Shown here: positions 14,201 to 27,311 of the stretch, one piece after another
How the letters are laid out: each line of letters begins with the position of its first letter
Numbering within the stretch: the stretch's first letter is position 1
Assembly: GCF_020184175.1 (NCBI RefSeq)
Contig: NC_065533.1
Location: 13,662,695-13,726,694 of the forward strand
DNA: 64,000 nt
Source: Aphis gossypii
Taxonomy: Eukaryota > Arthropoda > Insecta > Hemiptera > Aphididae
Direction: 5' to 3'
Made by a program: the position numbers and the translations under genes
The notes under the pieces: generated by a model
What the model saw: the letters and a program-made list of their open reading frames with translations, nothing else
Database searches by the model: none
What the model was told of the DNA's origin: nothing

Positions 14201-16640
14201 CATCCATCACCCTTAAAAGTATTACGGGTCCAGGAACTTTATGACCTTAAAACGATTTAGGTATAAATAAATAATTACATTATATTGTTCCCGGTTGCCG
14301 TCTACCACACGAACTAGGAAAATATGTCCTTGTTAAATATTGTATGCATTACAAAAATTTAATTATATTTGTTTTTGGTAGTTATTTACGATTATACCTA
14401 TTCAAAATAATTAAATAAATAATAGCATTCTCAATATTATTCGGTTGACTTTGTATCGTGACCAAAAAAAGATTTGAAAAAATATTAGAGTTTCGGTTAG
14501 GCAGTTATAATGGTTGATTAAGTTTATTTTTTTTGTATATTTTGATAGTTAACTTTCGAATAATTACGGTACAAAAAAATTAATAAATTATTTTTGACTT
14601 CAGACATAGTCCATAATCAGCAAAGTACAAATTCACGAGACACAATCGAAACTCGAACAACTATACATTTATCTTAATTAATTTTTATTGCTATTTAATT
14701 GATTTAATAACTGAAGAAATCATCAAAAATTAAAAAAATTAAAAATAATTGTATTCGAGGAGATAGCTGTGAGTTAAAAAATAACAAACGAACCTATATA
14801 TAATGACATAGTCACTTACACCTGTAAATGTGGCTCGATTGACCGTTTACGTTTAACATAAGACACGCGCAACAATAATTTAAATGACGTATATTATTAT
14901 GATTGTAATTTATATTAATATTTTCTAGTCATTGTGTGTATTTACGTATGTATTTAAGATAAAGTGTGATTCGGACGACTTAAATAATGTTCAGGTTCGT
15001 CGAAATGTACCTATATATATATATATTACACTATGTATTAAGTCTGCAAAAAATCATCACCAATCGTCCGTTTACTTGTCGATTTATTTTTTGTCAAAAA
15101 TAAAAATGTTTAAAGAAATTAATTTTACCTGCAGCAATCCACGTGTCGGCGAATGACAATCAAAACGGGTACAAAATACATTTGTAATATAATCAATGTT
15201 TCATCATCGGTGCAGACGACGAGGGATATCACACACGTATAATGCATATTATGTATATCACACTTGTTTAATATATATATATATAAAGGTGGAAAATCCG
15301 TTTAGTTTACTTTCGGTGGCAGCTGGTAATTTAGATATAGTTTAAAGACTTTAAGTGCTATTTTGTACGCATACGTTTCAGCTTTCCTGTTTGTATAAGT
15401 TAAAAGAAAATAGCAATATCTCGAACGTATTTATGTGTACTTACTACGTATATATTATATAAATATATATAAATGTATGTGTATGTATATCTACTTATAT
15501 ATATTTATATCAACTATCAAATATCAACACTGAGAAAATAATCGTATTCTGCTTTAAAGTAAACAGAAACACGCAGAATATATATAAAATATTATTTGTC
15601 GTAATTCTTATTTTGTATGACTTATCTTATACCGCCCAATAGCGTTATCGTGGGGATATTGAATTTAAAGTGACAAAAACCACCCTTCCCCCGAAAAAAA
15701 CTTTATTTAAGCATATATAATATAGCCCTTTATTCTGATAGTTACACCAAAATCGTTATCATATAAAAATATACAGTAATATGCGTATAAAAGTTTTTTT
15801 TTCTGTTCGTGATTGTTCTATCTCCTTACTACGAGTATTATGACGAGAAATAAAAAAATAAGACCATTTATTCTGCACTTAAAACATTATGATAATAGTG
15901 ATATTAACAGCGATTCACATCGTTTTAAAAGTTTCCGACGGAATAAAGGAATATCGATTAATTTTCGACGATTATTACAATGGAATGTGGACAAGAATGA
16001 TACAGTGCTCTACGAGTCTCGTCGAACGTGACAAATCCTTTGTCGTCGAGAAAAGTACGAGTACATAGACAGCACTCGGCCGAATGTACTTTACTCGGAT
16101 AAACCAAACAAAAAACGAAATCGTGACAAAAACCTAACATGATTTTGTTTTCGAATAAAATTTAATCGGCCTTACAGATTACCTAGCTACAGGTATCGAG
16201 GTTTTCAACACTTTCCGACGACGTTTTATACCGATGCAATATTATTGCAAAAGCTGGATCGTGTACCAAAAATAGGTTAGGTTTGGTACCTACCAAAAAA
16301 ATGATGGTAACTATCAGGAAATATAAAAAATACCTCGAGTTGCCGGCCGACGACTAAGATACATTTTTTACAAATCGGATTTTTTATAAATACATGCATA
16401 CGCTGCCTGCAAATTATGCAAATCGTCTAAACTGTCCATCGTTATCATATAGCCTAGGGTTACGGTTCATAATAACACGTATAATGTGTGACACTTTTCG
16501 TGTTTTTTAAAAACCCATACACTCAACATATTAGGTATTTGTTTACAGTTATATGGGCATTATCACAATGACTATATGTACTAAACAATATCGTAATAAT
16601 TCATAAACATAAATCGATACCATATTTTCTAGTCCGCAAT
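11261..16640. other. AT-rich gene desert
   Basis: No supported exon. Dispersed repeat copy B lies at 13160-13330, a possibly transposon-derived GC-richer patch with CGTCCAGGGTGCATCCATC at about 14170-14240, and AT microsatellites at 15000-15025 and 15270-15286. Confidence 0.55.
13160..13330. repeat. Dispersed repeat, copy B
   Basis: TTACCACTCTGCTGTACC, GGTATCGAGTGAATC, AAGTCATAGATTTTCATTTA and AAAAATGATTCTAAGCAAAG match copy A in order, with many substitutions. It is non-coding and sits in AT-rich desert. Confidence 0.6.
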
Positions 16641-17560
16641 AGTCTCATTCGTGAGTTTTGACAGTACCTACGATAATTACGAGCACGCATAATCGTCATC
16701 TGCCGGTACATAATAATAATATAGTGACGTATACTGCTGCAGATAGGGAGGTATATGGGTACCTACCAGCCGAGCGGGTCTCGGTTTGGTTTAATGTCGG
16801 CGGCGTCGGTGGCGTCACGCGGGCGTATCATCATCATCGAGGGGGTTTTGAAGGGGAACCTCCACCGTCACACCACTATTTACCTCCACCGTACCGCCAC
16901 CGGTCGTGTTTACACAAGCGGCGTGCACACACACACACGCACGCATAATATTATATATATATATATTATATGATGCGTATACGCGTGAGCTTGTGTGCGA
17001 GTATTATATTCCGGGCCGTTGTCACCCCGCGTCGCCGCCCGTTCGGTCGGAAAATTATCTTCGCACTACTGCAGATTTCACAAAGGACGAGCGGGCACAA
17101 TATCGGGCAACCCTCTCTCTATCTATCTCTCTCTCACACTCCCTCCGCACCACCGGAATCGTATAGTCGTCGTCACTCTTCGTCGCCGATAATATATACA
17201 TTATATGATACGTATATACACACACACACACGCGCCCGTACCTATATCTATGGTACAGAATAATATAATATAATATGTGTCGCAGTCGATTCGCCGCCGC
17301 CGAAAAACGACCCCTTTTGTATAAACACGCGTGCGCGCGGCATATAATATACACATTACACACGCAGCATATTATACGTATTATATGTATATGTATATAT
17401 ATATAATATGTATTTTATATTGTAGCGGCGGCGGTAGACTAACACGCCGAAAGTGTACACGACGAGTAGTTATTAAATTGAAATTAAACCGTTCGGCTGT
17501 CACCCGAACGGCACAATATTGTCCGTGCGTGTAACAACAGTAGTCGAACGAGTAGGTATG
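16641..17560. promoter_or_regulatory. CpG-rich island with low-complexity frames
   Basis: GC-rich block with AC (about 16925-16945 and 17218-17231), CT (about 17111-17136) and AT microsatellites. One plus frame (16658-16948) encodes a His/Pro-rich stretch with EGEPPPSHHYLPPPYR, which could be part of a disordered region in a real first exon. No domain or well-placed splice site supports it, so I treat the block as a putative promoter or 5' exon region. Confidence 0.3.
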
Positions 17561-20500
17561 ATTATAATACAATAAATAATAATATGATATCACCTTGTCA
17601 TAGTAGTGTTTATGTGCTACCGCTGCTGCAGCTGGTGCGCGATATTTTCCGTTTTAGTCGAACAAAATTATACGATATTGCAATACCTACACAATTATTT
17701 TCATAGTCACGCAGAGTTATTTTTGTGGAAACGCAGAGTGCACTTCCCGGGATTCTTCTAAGGCGGGATTCCCATACTTTTATGTAATGTGATACTTTTA
17801 TGCACTTAAAAATCACGAAACACGTATTCGCCAGACATGCGATGAAATTGTATACTGCGGGAATTCCCGGAAAATTCATATCTAAAAAAAAAATATGAAT
17901 TTGGTTTTTTTTTTTTTTATTAATTATATAAAATAGGTTACGGCAATTATATTTCAATTTATTAGGTATAAATATTCAAGTAAAAAATGTAAAAATACTA
18001 ATAATAATATTAAAGACATTATGTTGAATTCGAATATGAATTTATGTCAATACCAACTCACGGCTATCGGGGTTATAAGATATTATGTTATAGATTTACA
18101 TTTTTAATCTACTACACAATCCTATAATTCAAGAGATATCAAAAGTCAATATCATTCTTTACATTCAGCAACAGTGAACAAATGGAGTGTTGGAGTGATT
18201 TTCAGATATTAATTTACATATAGATTACATAATATATACTATACAAAAAATACGATATACGTATCGTGATATAAATGACATCAGTAAAATTAATAAAATA
18301 TAATATGAGTAGGTGCTTTGTTGTACGAATTGACAGTGATTGTCATGGCAGTGATTCGGACAATAGCTTTGCATTTTTATAATAATATAAAAATTGATAT
18401 TCTGTCACGCATACTGAAGTCAGGCAATAACCGTCAAAGGAACCGTATTTTAATTTTATTTTCACGAAACTAAATGTGGGTAATAATTTATTATTTTATA
18501 CATAAAAATACAAGTTTTAGTTACCTACTTAGTGCAATATGTCATAACAATACCAAAATTAATTGAACACTGAAGTATAAGCTTGCTCTAAAAACTCATA
18601 CGTTTCCTATTTAAAAAATATAAATATTTTAAAAAGGTTAAAAAGTGGCTGGAAAAAATGGCTGAAATTGGAAAAATGTTAATCAAGCGAACTTAATTTG
18701 ATTTTCTTAATTAATTTAAATCGATCAAGAAAAATATGCAAATCCACAATAATCTGAGCACGTGAATTCAACAAAACAATAATTATATTTTTTATTATTT
18801 TTGCTATAACTATTTAAACTTAAACGTATCATAATTTATTTTACACAGTAGCTTACCTAAAATTAAGACACATGCATTATACAATAAGACAATAAGTAAT
18901 AACTTATTTGAAAATCATGTCATCAAGATGATATTAAATAATGTTTCTAATAGTTTTATTAGAGTAGCTAATAATTGAAAATTTTCAGTATCAGTGTACT
19001 TTTGAAAATCTTCGAATTTTTGTAGAACAATTTAACTACAATATTTTATTTCGTTCTTACTAAATGACTTAACGACATGGTCACATAGGTACTACACGAA
19101 TATATTATATGCGATAGACATACTAATAATAATAAAAATAAAATCGTTGCAGACGTATACCATAATGAGCTTAGGTTATGAATGTGTAAAGCCATAAAAA
19201 CGAAAAAAAATATTTATAAATGTAATTCAATTATCCGGTACACGATGATCGGAATAAAAAGTCAATGAAAACATATGATTTAGTATGGGTTTTTATTTTT
19301 TGATTCCAATAAATGAATAAACGGCGAGTTACATAACTTTTTTTTCATTTCTTTTGTTGAAACCTTTTAGATGCTTAATTTATTGTATATAAATAATCAC
19401 ATTATAACCATCGGTCGCATTATAACCGAACAGCATAGACGTTTATTATATGATGGGACTTATATTATGAAGTATACAATAATTATAATTTTAAAAGATA
19501 TAAAATAAAATAAAAACATAAAAAATATAATATGTTTTAGAAAACTAAAACAAACGCGGATTATTATTTATTAATTATTAATTTATCCACTTTATTTGTA
19601 TACCTATTATTCCTTTACAATTTTCAAGATCAACATTAAAGCACCAAGTTGATGGTTAAAACGTGCTTATTATTGTTAGGCAAAAGATAAACATTTTTAA
19701 TCCCCAATCTCCCAAACATTTGACCAATTATCCGCAAATTCCTACCAATGAATGATTTGTGACAAACGTGTATTTACTATTTTCGCGTCGGTGTCTATAT
19801 AATAGTAAGAATATTGGTAACTCAAAACTCGATGAGAGTAAATTCGTCTTATATTAATCGAGTTTTATAAATTTATAACTTCAGTGAACAAGAAAAATAT
19901 TTTATTTATTAAGGTTATTAAGGACTTATTAATTACACATAATATACTTAGATAATATAAATACTATATAATATATATATATATATATTTACCATTATCA
20001 ATTTGAAATATCGACGACAAAATTGAATGGTGCACACTAATTTCTTCATAAGAGAACAGGTATATTATTCTATTTTGTTAATATTATTTTTTGAATAATA
20101 TAATATATTTAGAAATAATTTCCAATTTTTGTTCCTCTATACTTTACGATTTTTTTATATACTTATATACAAACAAAATATCATAACATAATAGGACACG
20201 ATTGAGTGTTTCAGGCAGCTGGTAATTAAAATCATTGATTACAGCATTAAAAGTAATATTTTTTAGATCATGTGATTTACAATACAGTATTCTATAAAAA
20301 CGTGGAATACACTTAACGAATAACTTATACTTATTAGTTATTAGTGATAAGTGGAAATAATAAGTTTTAATCACTAAAAATGTACTACTACTGTACACTG
20401 TATATTTCTACTGTTTCTAGAGTTAATCCCAAAATATCTATTTCGAATTTGCATGCGTTCTTAAAAAAAAAAAATACAAATTATATCATCGATAAAATAT

Positions 20501-23500
20501 AAATATATAAAACCGTTTGCGTGTATTTAATTGTATACAAAATTCTTAACATGTTAAATTGTATTAAGTGAAACCCGGATTAAACATTTTTGTACTGCTA
20601 TTCGAACACAAAACTTTTTAATTGACTTTGGCGGACTAAGTTTTCGACATAATACTGAAAAAAAAAGTAACAACAAATCGAACGGAACTCCGTGAATGTG
20701 AACAGGTCGTGTATTCGCAGCTTATTACTTATTAGATATTAGTTATAACTTAAACTTAAATAATTGTTTGGTTTATATACTATGTCATTTTTTTCTAATT
20801 TTTCAAAGTGTAGTTCTCTAAATTAAAAGTTTGTTTCAGGGAATCCGGCAGTTCATTTTTATGATACTTTTAGTTTGCTTTTTTTGACAAATTTAACTTT
20901 TTATGCATTTTTATAAAGTTTGTTCACATTATATTTTTGAAACAAGTATTAATTTTAGTGAAACATTATTATTTTAATAAAAACCAACTTATTGGTAGAG
21001 GAGAGGGGTATACATTTATACAATCCTTTGTTGCCAAATATAATGTCAGTCGTGCAATAGATAATTAGACGGTTCTGACAGCCTTAACGTTATAATATAA
21101 ATACTATTATTAAATCGTAATATTAATAATATTAAATTATTACGTTTAAAGTTTATTTTACATAAAGACATTATTGATGTTACTTAACCAAGTACACCAC
21201 ACTTTTGAACAATATCAAAATTTTTATTGAACTAATTATTAAATCGCAGTTGTACAACAAAAATGTTGTGGTTGGATCGGTAATCAATTTAAGGAATGTA
21301 TTTCCATTTTAGATTCTGAACACTCCATTGAATGTACCTACGCCGAATCTGGGTGTGACATTAAGACATTTTTAACATTCAGTAATACCACTAATACCCC
21401 ATGTTGGAAATTTCTGGTTTTATTTAATTATCCATTGAATAGATAGGAAACTCTGCAAGTCGATTCTAGAATCAGATGCGTAATAATTAATAACTAAACT
21501 AAATTTCAAAACAATCTAACTGACTAACTAACTTATTTTTAACATACAACCAATGGATCAATCTGCAGTGTATCCTAACATAACCATTTTGGAGAAGGAG
21601 GTGCATCACTGTGTACAACATAAAGTCTGTTTGTAGGGATTGGATCGTATAAATAAATAATTAAATAGATATTTTAATTATAAATATTCAATTTTAATAC
21701 TTAACTATATGTTCGATGCTGCAAAACATACGCTTGAAGATGATTCATTTGTGATAGTTCTGACGAAGACACGTCATATAAGGCATTCAATTCAGAACAA
21801 AATATTAATCGTATTGGTGATATTGATATTCTGACAAATAACCAAAAGCGCAAGGTGTTATATAATATGTTTTATTAATATGTTTAATCGCATATTATTA
21901 ATACGTAGCTTTCATTTAACTATATTTTCAGTTTTAATAGGTACGTTAAAAAAATCGATATTTTACTTCATCGCGAGCTTAAAACCCGCGGGATGTCACA
22001 TAAACTAATCAAGTGAATACCACGAATCACAATATAATATTATTGAAGAACAGATAAATAAATCTGTGTTGGGTCGCAACACGAGTTGTAGCTGTTTTGG
22101 GGATAACTGTAACGTGCGTTATTGGTTATAAATTATAATATAGTCGTGTCATAATATATTATTGTGAACGAATGCAAAATGTATTTGTGTAAATCGTTAA
22201 AAAACGTTTAGGTACTAACATTAAAAACGCAGAGCGTAAAATTACATTGTATTGTAGTATAATATAATTGCAATGGCATAAATGACATTCGTAAAGGCTT
22301 TATCGTCCATCATCGTATTACGCGTACATTATAATATTATTATATTGCGATATATACATAAACGATGTACCGAGCAATATTTTTTTTGTTTCCATATCGG
22401 TGCGTCGTCACACGCATAAAAAAAAATAAACGTACTTATCTATTACATGTATAACAGATTAAACACATGCGTTCACAATCACAATATAACGCTGCTATAC
22501 AACCGACGAATAATAATAATAATAGTAGTAGTATCATTGACAGATGGTTGGGGATATTAATAGTAAATTGTGATATCCCTTTTGATATTATTATTATTAT
22601 TATTTCAACTGCTGTGTAAAATAATATGTATAAAAAAAAAACAAAAAAAAAACATTTAAGTATAGACTAGAAATTCAGTTTTAAAACAAACATTCGCTGT
22701 AACCCTTTATTCTTGGTGTACGATATTTTGAATAAAATTCACTATACGTTTTATTATTATATTGTGATAAATACAATAAATGTTATGTTCTAAAAAATAA
22801 TCAAAATTCATCTTAAATCTTAGTTGTCATACTTATTTGTAAACTGAATATTATGCTATTGATAAAAATACAAACAACTATTACATTTTTGACTTCTTAG
22901 AATGTCAAATTCGAATTCACAATGCCAAGTATAACACAAAACTCGATCTGTTTGACAGAAATCAAACAAACGGTTTCGTTTATTTTTTTCTGAAATCGTC
23001 CCACTTACCATATTATATTATATATAATACATATTGTATACATATGACATATATAAATTATTATTAGTTTACGATTATTCTATGGTTCTTTATGTTTTTA
23101 TATTATTTAAATATTTATTTATATTATACTGACAGTTGTGTGCGTAAAAGTTCTATAGAAATTTTAAAAACTAAAACGAGCATATAATATAGAAAATCAT
23201 ATTTTAAAGAGTTTATTAATAATAATAGAGTCTCTATTTTAAATAAATGTACACCATTATTATATTGTATGACTACATAGGTACAAGATAATTCATTAAT
23301 AACGATATTACTTTTTATAATATCGAAGTAATAAAACTCTGCACCCATAACAAGTAAAGGTAAAATAAATTATAAAACAAGATGTTAAAGTACTAAGATT
23401 TCTAATTTCTAAAATACAAAAATGTAGTTGGAATAAGCACGATTTTTCCGAGGAACACTCGATAGGCAATTGCTTCAACACGTGAAACTGTTGTTGCTCG

Positions 23501-26500
23501 AGTCTTTGGTATCGCTAACCCCTCCTATATACTAATTAATGTTCATGATATTCAAAAAAATCAAGCAACTATTTTTAATTTTGTTCTAATAATGAGAAAC
23601 TAAAATTGCTAATTTAAAATAATTAAGTATTTGTGCAAATTATGTTTACTTAGAAAGATCGGATTTTAATTATATTCATTGGAATTTTTTATATATGATA
23701 TTATTGAAATCGTTTTACTAGTTCATTTTCTACCAAAATAACACTAAAAATTAAAGGCATTTGAGAAATAAAAGTAAGATAGTTAAACCTTATACACGAT
23801 TAAAATAATTATATTAAAGACCACAACAATAACATGGAAAATAAAACAATTAACTTATATTTTTTTAAGTCAAATTGAAATTTAATTTATATTATATATA
23901 TATATATACGTAATTCTATAAGGTTTTAAAGTCTAAATCATGGAATAAATGCGCCGCATTCAAATACTTCATTTTTACGATTGTAGTGTACAATTTTGAT
24001 TACTATAATGCCGAAAAAAAATTAAGTTGTATACGAAACCTATGGAGTCAAAATCAAAATATTTTATTATTCCTAAAAAAAACCATCAAATTATATGATT
24101 TAATTAAAAAAAGTTTTAACAGAATATTGTAGATAGGTACTTAATTATCTATGCAGTCACAGTTTTTTAGAGAAAAAATATGTAGGTAACAGGTAACTTA
24201 GAAAAAATAATATACAATTGCATCATAAAACTGCAACAAAAATATAATTTAGGAATTTTTTAAACAAGTATATTGTAATAAGCTTATAAATAAACAAAAT
24301 AAATAAATAATAATGCTCCTAGTAATTAATTCTTAGCAATCCTTCTGCTATATGATTTATTAATATTTAACGTATTATAATAAATTTTAGTTTTATTAAA
24401 CATATTTGGGTAATAATAATTTTACCCTCATAAATACAAAAAAAAGACAAATCTCGTATTAACTGCAACGATTTATGATTAGTTAATAAATTATTATAAA
24501 TTAAAAAATTATTTTTTTTTTATTTTATCAAATGTTTAGTACATCAACATAGTTGAAAAAAATTAAATCAAAGTATTATCACCTAATTATATTTGAAAAT
24601 TTTTATAACTCTATGGTTTATAATACCAGTTTTTTTGCTTGATAAAATTCATAAATATTTATAATGTATTTTTCATACCCCGAAAACCCTTCATACAATT
24701 TAGCTTGTTCCTTAACAATATGTCATGAGTATAACAATACCATAAAATATTATATAGACGCGTTCAACCTCTTCAATGGTACGTAGTTTACAATAATATT
24801 ATTATGTCTCTGTTGTATGTTATAATACTATATAAGTTGTATTGTTCTGATATTTTCGAGTGGTATATGGACCGTAGTAATGATAATACTGTATTGTAAA
24901 AACTTAACGGTTCCCCTGTCTGAAAAAAATAATTAAACTGTAACAACACAAATGACAACAGTACTTTAGTGTACCTATAATATTATTATCTAATATGTTT
25001 GTACTGGTAGTATCGTGAAAGACACGATCTAGTTCATCGTCAATGATTAATTTACAGTTTGATATTTAATATTATAATACCAATAATCGATGTAAAGTGA
25101 TTCGTGTACTAAATACAATTTCAAAATTATCTATTTATTTATTCTTAGATAAAATCTTCAGTCATTAACTGTAATTTTTCTAGATATTACAGTATGTAAC
25201 AATAAAGTTAATACAAAGTAAACTATTTTGAAAGCATAGCCTTGAATTTCATTCAGTTTTTAAAGGACTTAATAACACGCTAATTTTAAACAAAATTTGA
25301 ATCTTTAAACTAATTAATTTTTAATTTTTTTTTTTATGCACAGTAAAACATATTTTTTACAATTTTCTAAGTCTCATAATATGATAATATCTTAATTATA
25401 CGAAATCATACGGAACTTGGTAAAATGATACATAAATAAGTTTAAAAATAATCTTTTATCTTTATCTAGATTTTTTTTTAGTTATCAGTTCCTTTAGTCA
25501 AAATAGTCAGCCTCAGTTCCATATATTTTCCACACAATCACTCAGAGCATGCGTGCATACCGAATAACGATATCAACACTTCGCAATTGAATTTATTAAT
25601 CGTTGGCCGGGTAGAGATGTAGATGATTATTAGAATTACGATTATTAGCAATAATTTCCATCATAATTAGCCGTTTATTTAAGTCGGTTGACGTTGTCGA
25701 GTCACGGAGACTGTCTGCTGTCGTCATTTATCAATACATGTTGAACCAAAAGTCGGCTTGTACATTACGGCCGGCTATTATAATAGTCGACGCATTAAAT
25801 CGCATCGAAACACGTACATAATAATATAGTTACACACAAAAGTATAAATCAAGTATTTCGCTTCGAAATCGTGTAGTAGCGCGTATAGTATAATAAATTA
25901 TATACCAATGCGTATATTTTATAGACTGGTTATAGGTTATGTACACGGGTCACCGTCAATCACCGCGACAGTACCTAATTCAAATGATTTAAAACCGTGT
26001 CACATTATGCGGCCGTAACACAATGCATAATAATATACAATACTCATCCCATAAGACGTATACGATGAAAATCTATAAATATAAACATGTAAATAAATGT
26101 CGTACTTAATGATATACAAAGAGTTTTACTGTGCCTGTCCCGGACAATAATAAACGATTTATTTCTATTAAATTAGCCTAGTCGTTAAAAATATGTTCAA
26201 AAGGGGGAAAATAATGAAAAAATAAATAAATAACTGGAGTTCCTTGCTTTGGTTAAATCCGACGCTAATAACGTTTAGTTATATTCTCATATATAAGATG
26301 ATGGCTAACAAACAATACATGTTATTGAACGCTGAAAATTTAAATTTAATACAAGAGAATAATATTAGTTTAATTCAGTTCAAAAGAAGTTATTTGTTTT
26401 TAATTACCTGTGTATGGCTATCTGGATCACACATATTGTAGAATTTTCTACTTTTTTTTTTTTAACAATGTCTAAATGTTTTCTTAAAATCTATTAATTA

Positions 26501-26846
26501 ATAAAATATTATATTTTTATATAAATCTATGCAACTATAAATTAAACCAAGTATCAGCTGGTCAGTACTGATTGTCATATTTATATAGACTTATTTGAGT
26601 TAGAAATCAAGATATTATGTTAAAAGCCATCACATCGATTTAAATAATTGAATACACATAACTTAACAAGTAAAAAAACAAAACATCGAATATAATTAAT
26701 AGGTAAAATATATACATAATACATATTATAGTATATTATAAGTGAACACGAAATATTACAAAGCTCAATGAATTCAAAAATATATAAAAAAAAATAGAAT
26801 ATCATAATTATACGTATATATATATATATAAGAACATAATATACTC
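17561..26846. other. AT-rich gene desert
   Basis: No supported gene. The longest frame (17610-17957 minus, 115 aa) shows no domain, and part of it reads through poly-A/T. AT repeats occur at 19969-19988 and 23897-23910. A cluster of ATTA/TAAT core sites with a GC rise lies at 25590-25830. Confidence 0.55.
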
Positions 26847-26900
26847 CAGTGACGTACGCATGGTCTAATTTTTCGTGGGAGGAAGAGTGGGGAGATCATT
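26847..26900. mobile_element. Solo terminal fragment of a DNA transposon
   Basis: CAGTGACGTACGCATGG followed by T-rich then GGGAGGAAGAG sequence resembles the ends of small hAT-type elements. No matching inverted end with a duplication was found downstream. Confidence 0.35.
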
Positions 26901-27311
26901 GTCAGTTATAATAATATCTATTACTATTATATTTTTCATTTTTATAACACCACCTCTACTGCGACTTATTATGCAACATAATACATCATCGTGTTTAAAG
27001 TGAACACACCAAAACCTATCGCCGCTACAGTGATCAATATATCGAGGATATTATTATGTTTTCATCATTGTTACAGGAAAATATGACATTATAATAACAA
27101 ATATTTAAAGCGGTTTACAGATATGAGATGAATATTATAAACAGCAATGAAATAATAATATATGCAATAACGACGACAAAACGGGTTGAGAAGGGTTCGT
27201 GAAAGCGAGCGTGTTGGAGGGTGTGAGGAGGATAAGCGATAAAACGACGACGAACGTGCAGCGCAGGACAAATAATAATAATGAGGATCGCGAGGACGAC
27301 GGCGGCGGCGT

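Noticed and set aside
17610..17957. 115-codon minus-strand open frame
   Set aside because: No domain, no paired splice context, and part of it reads through a poly-A/T tract; likely chance.
26847..27034. Possible full MITE with a right end at CGCCGCTACAGTG
   Set aside because: The inverted match to the left end is poor and the 8-bp flanks (ATATACTC and ATCAATAT) do not match.
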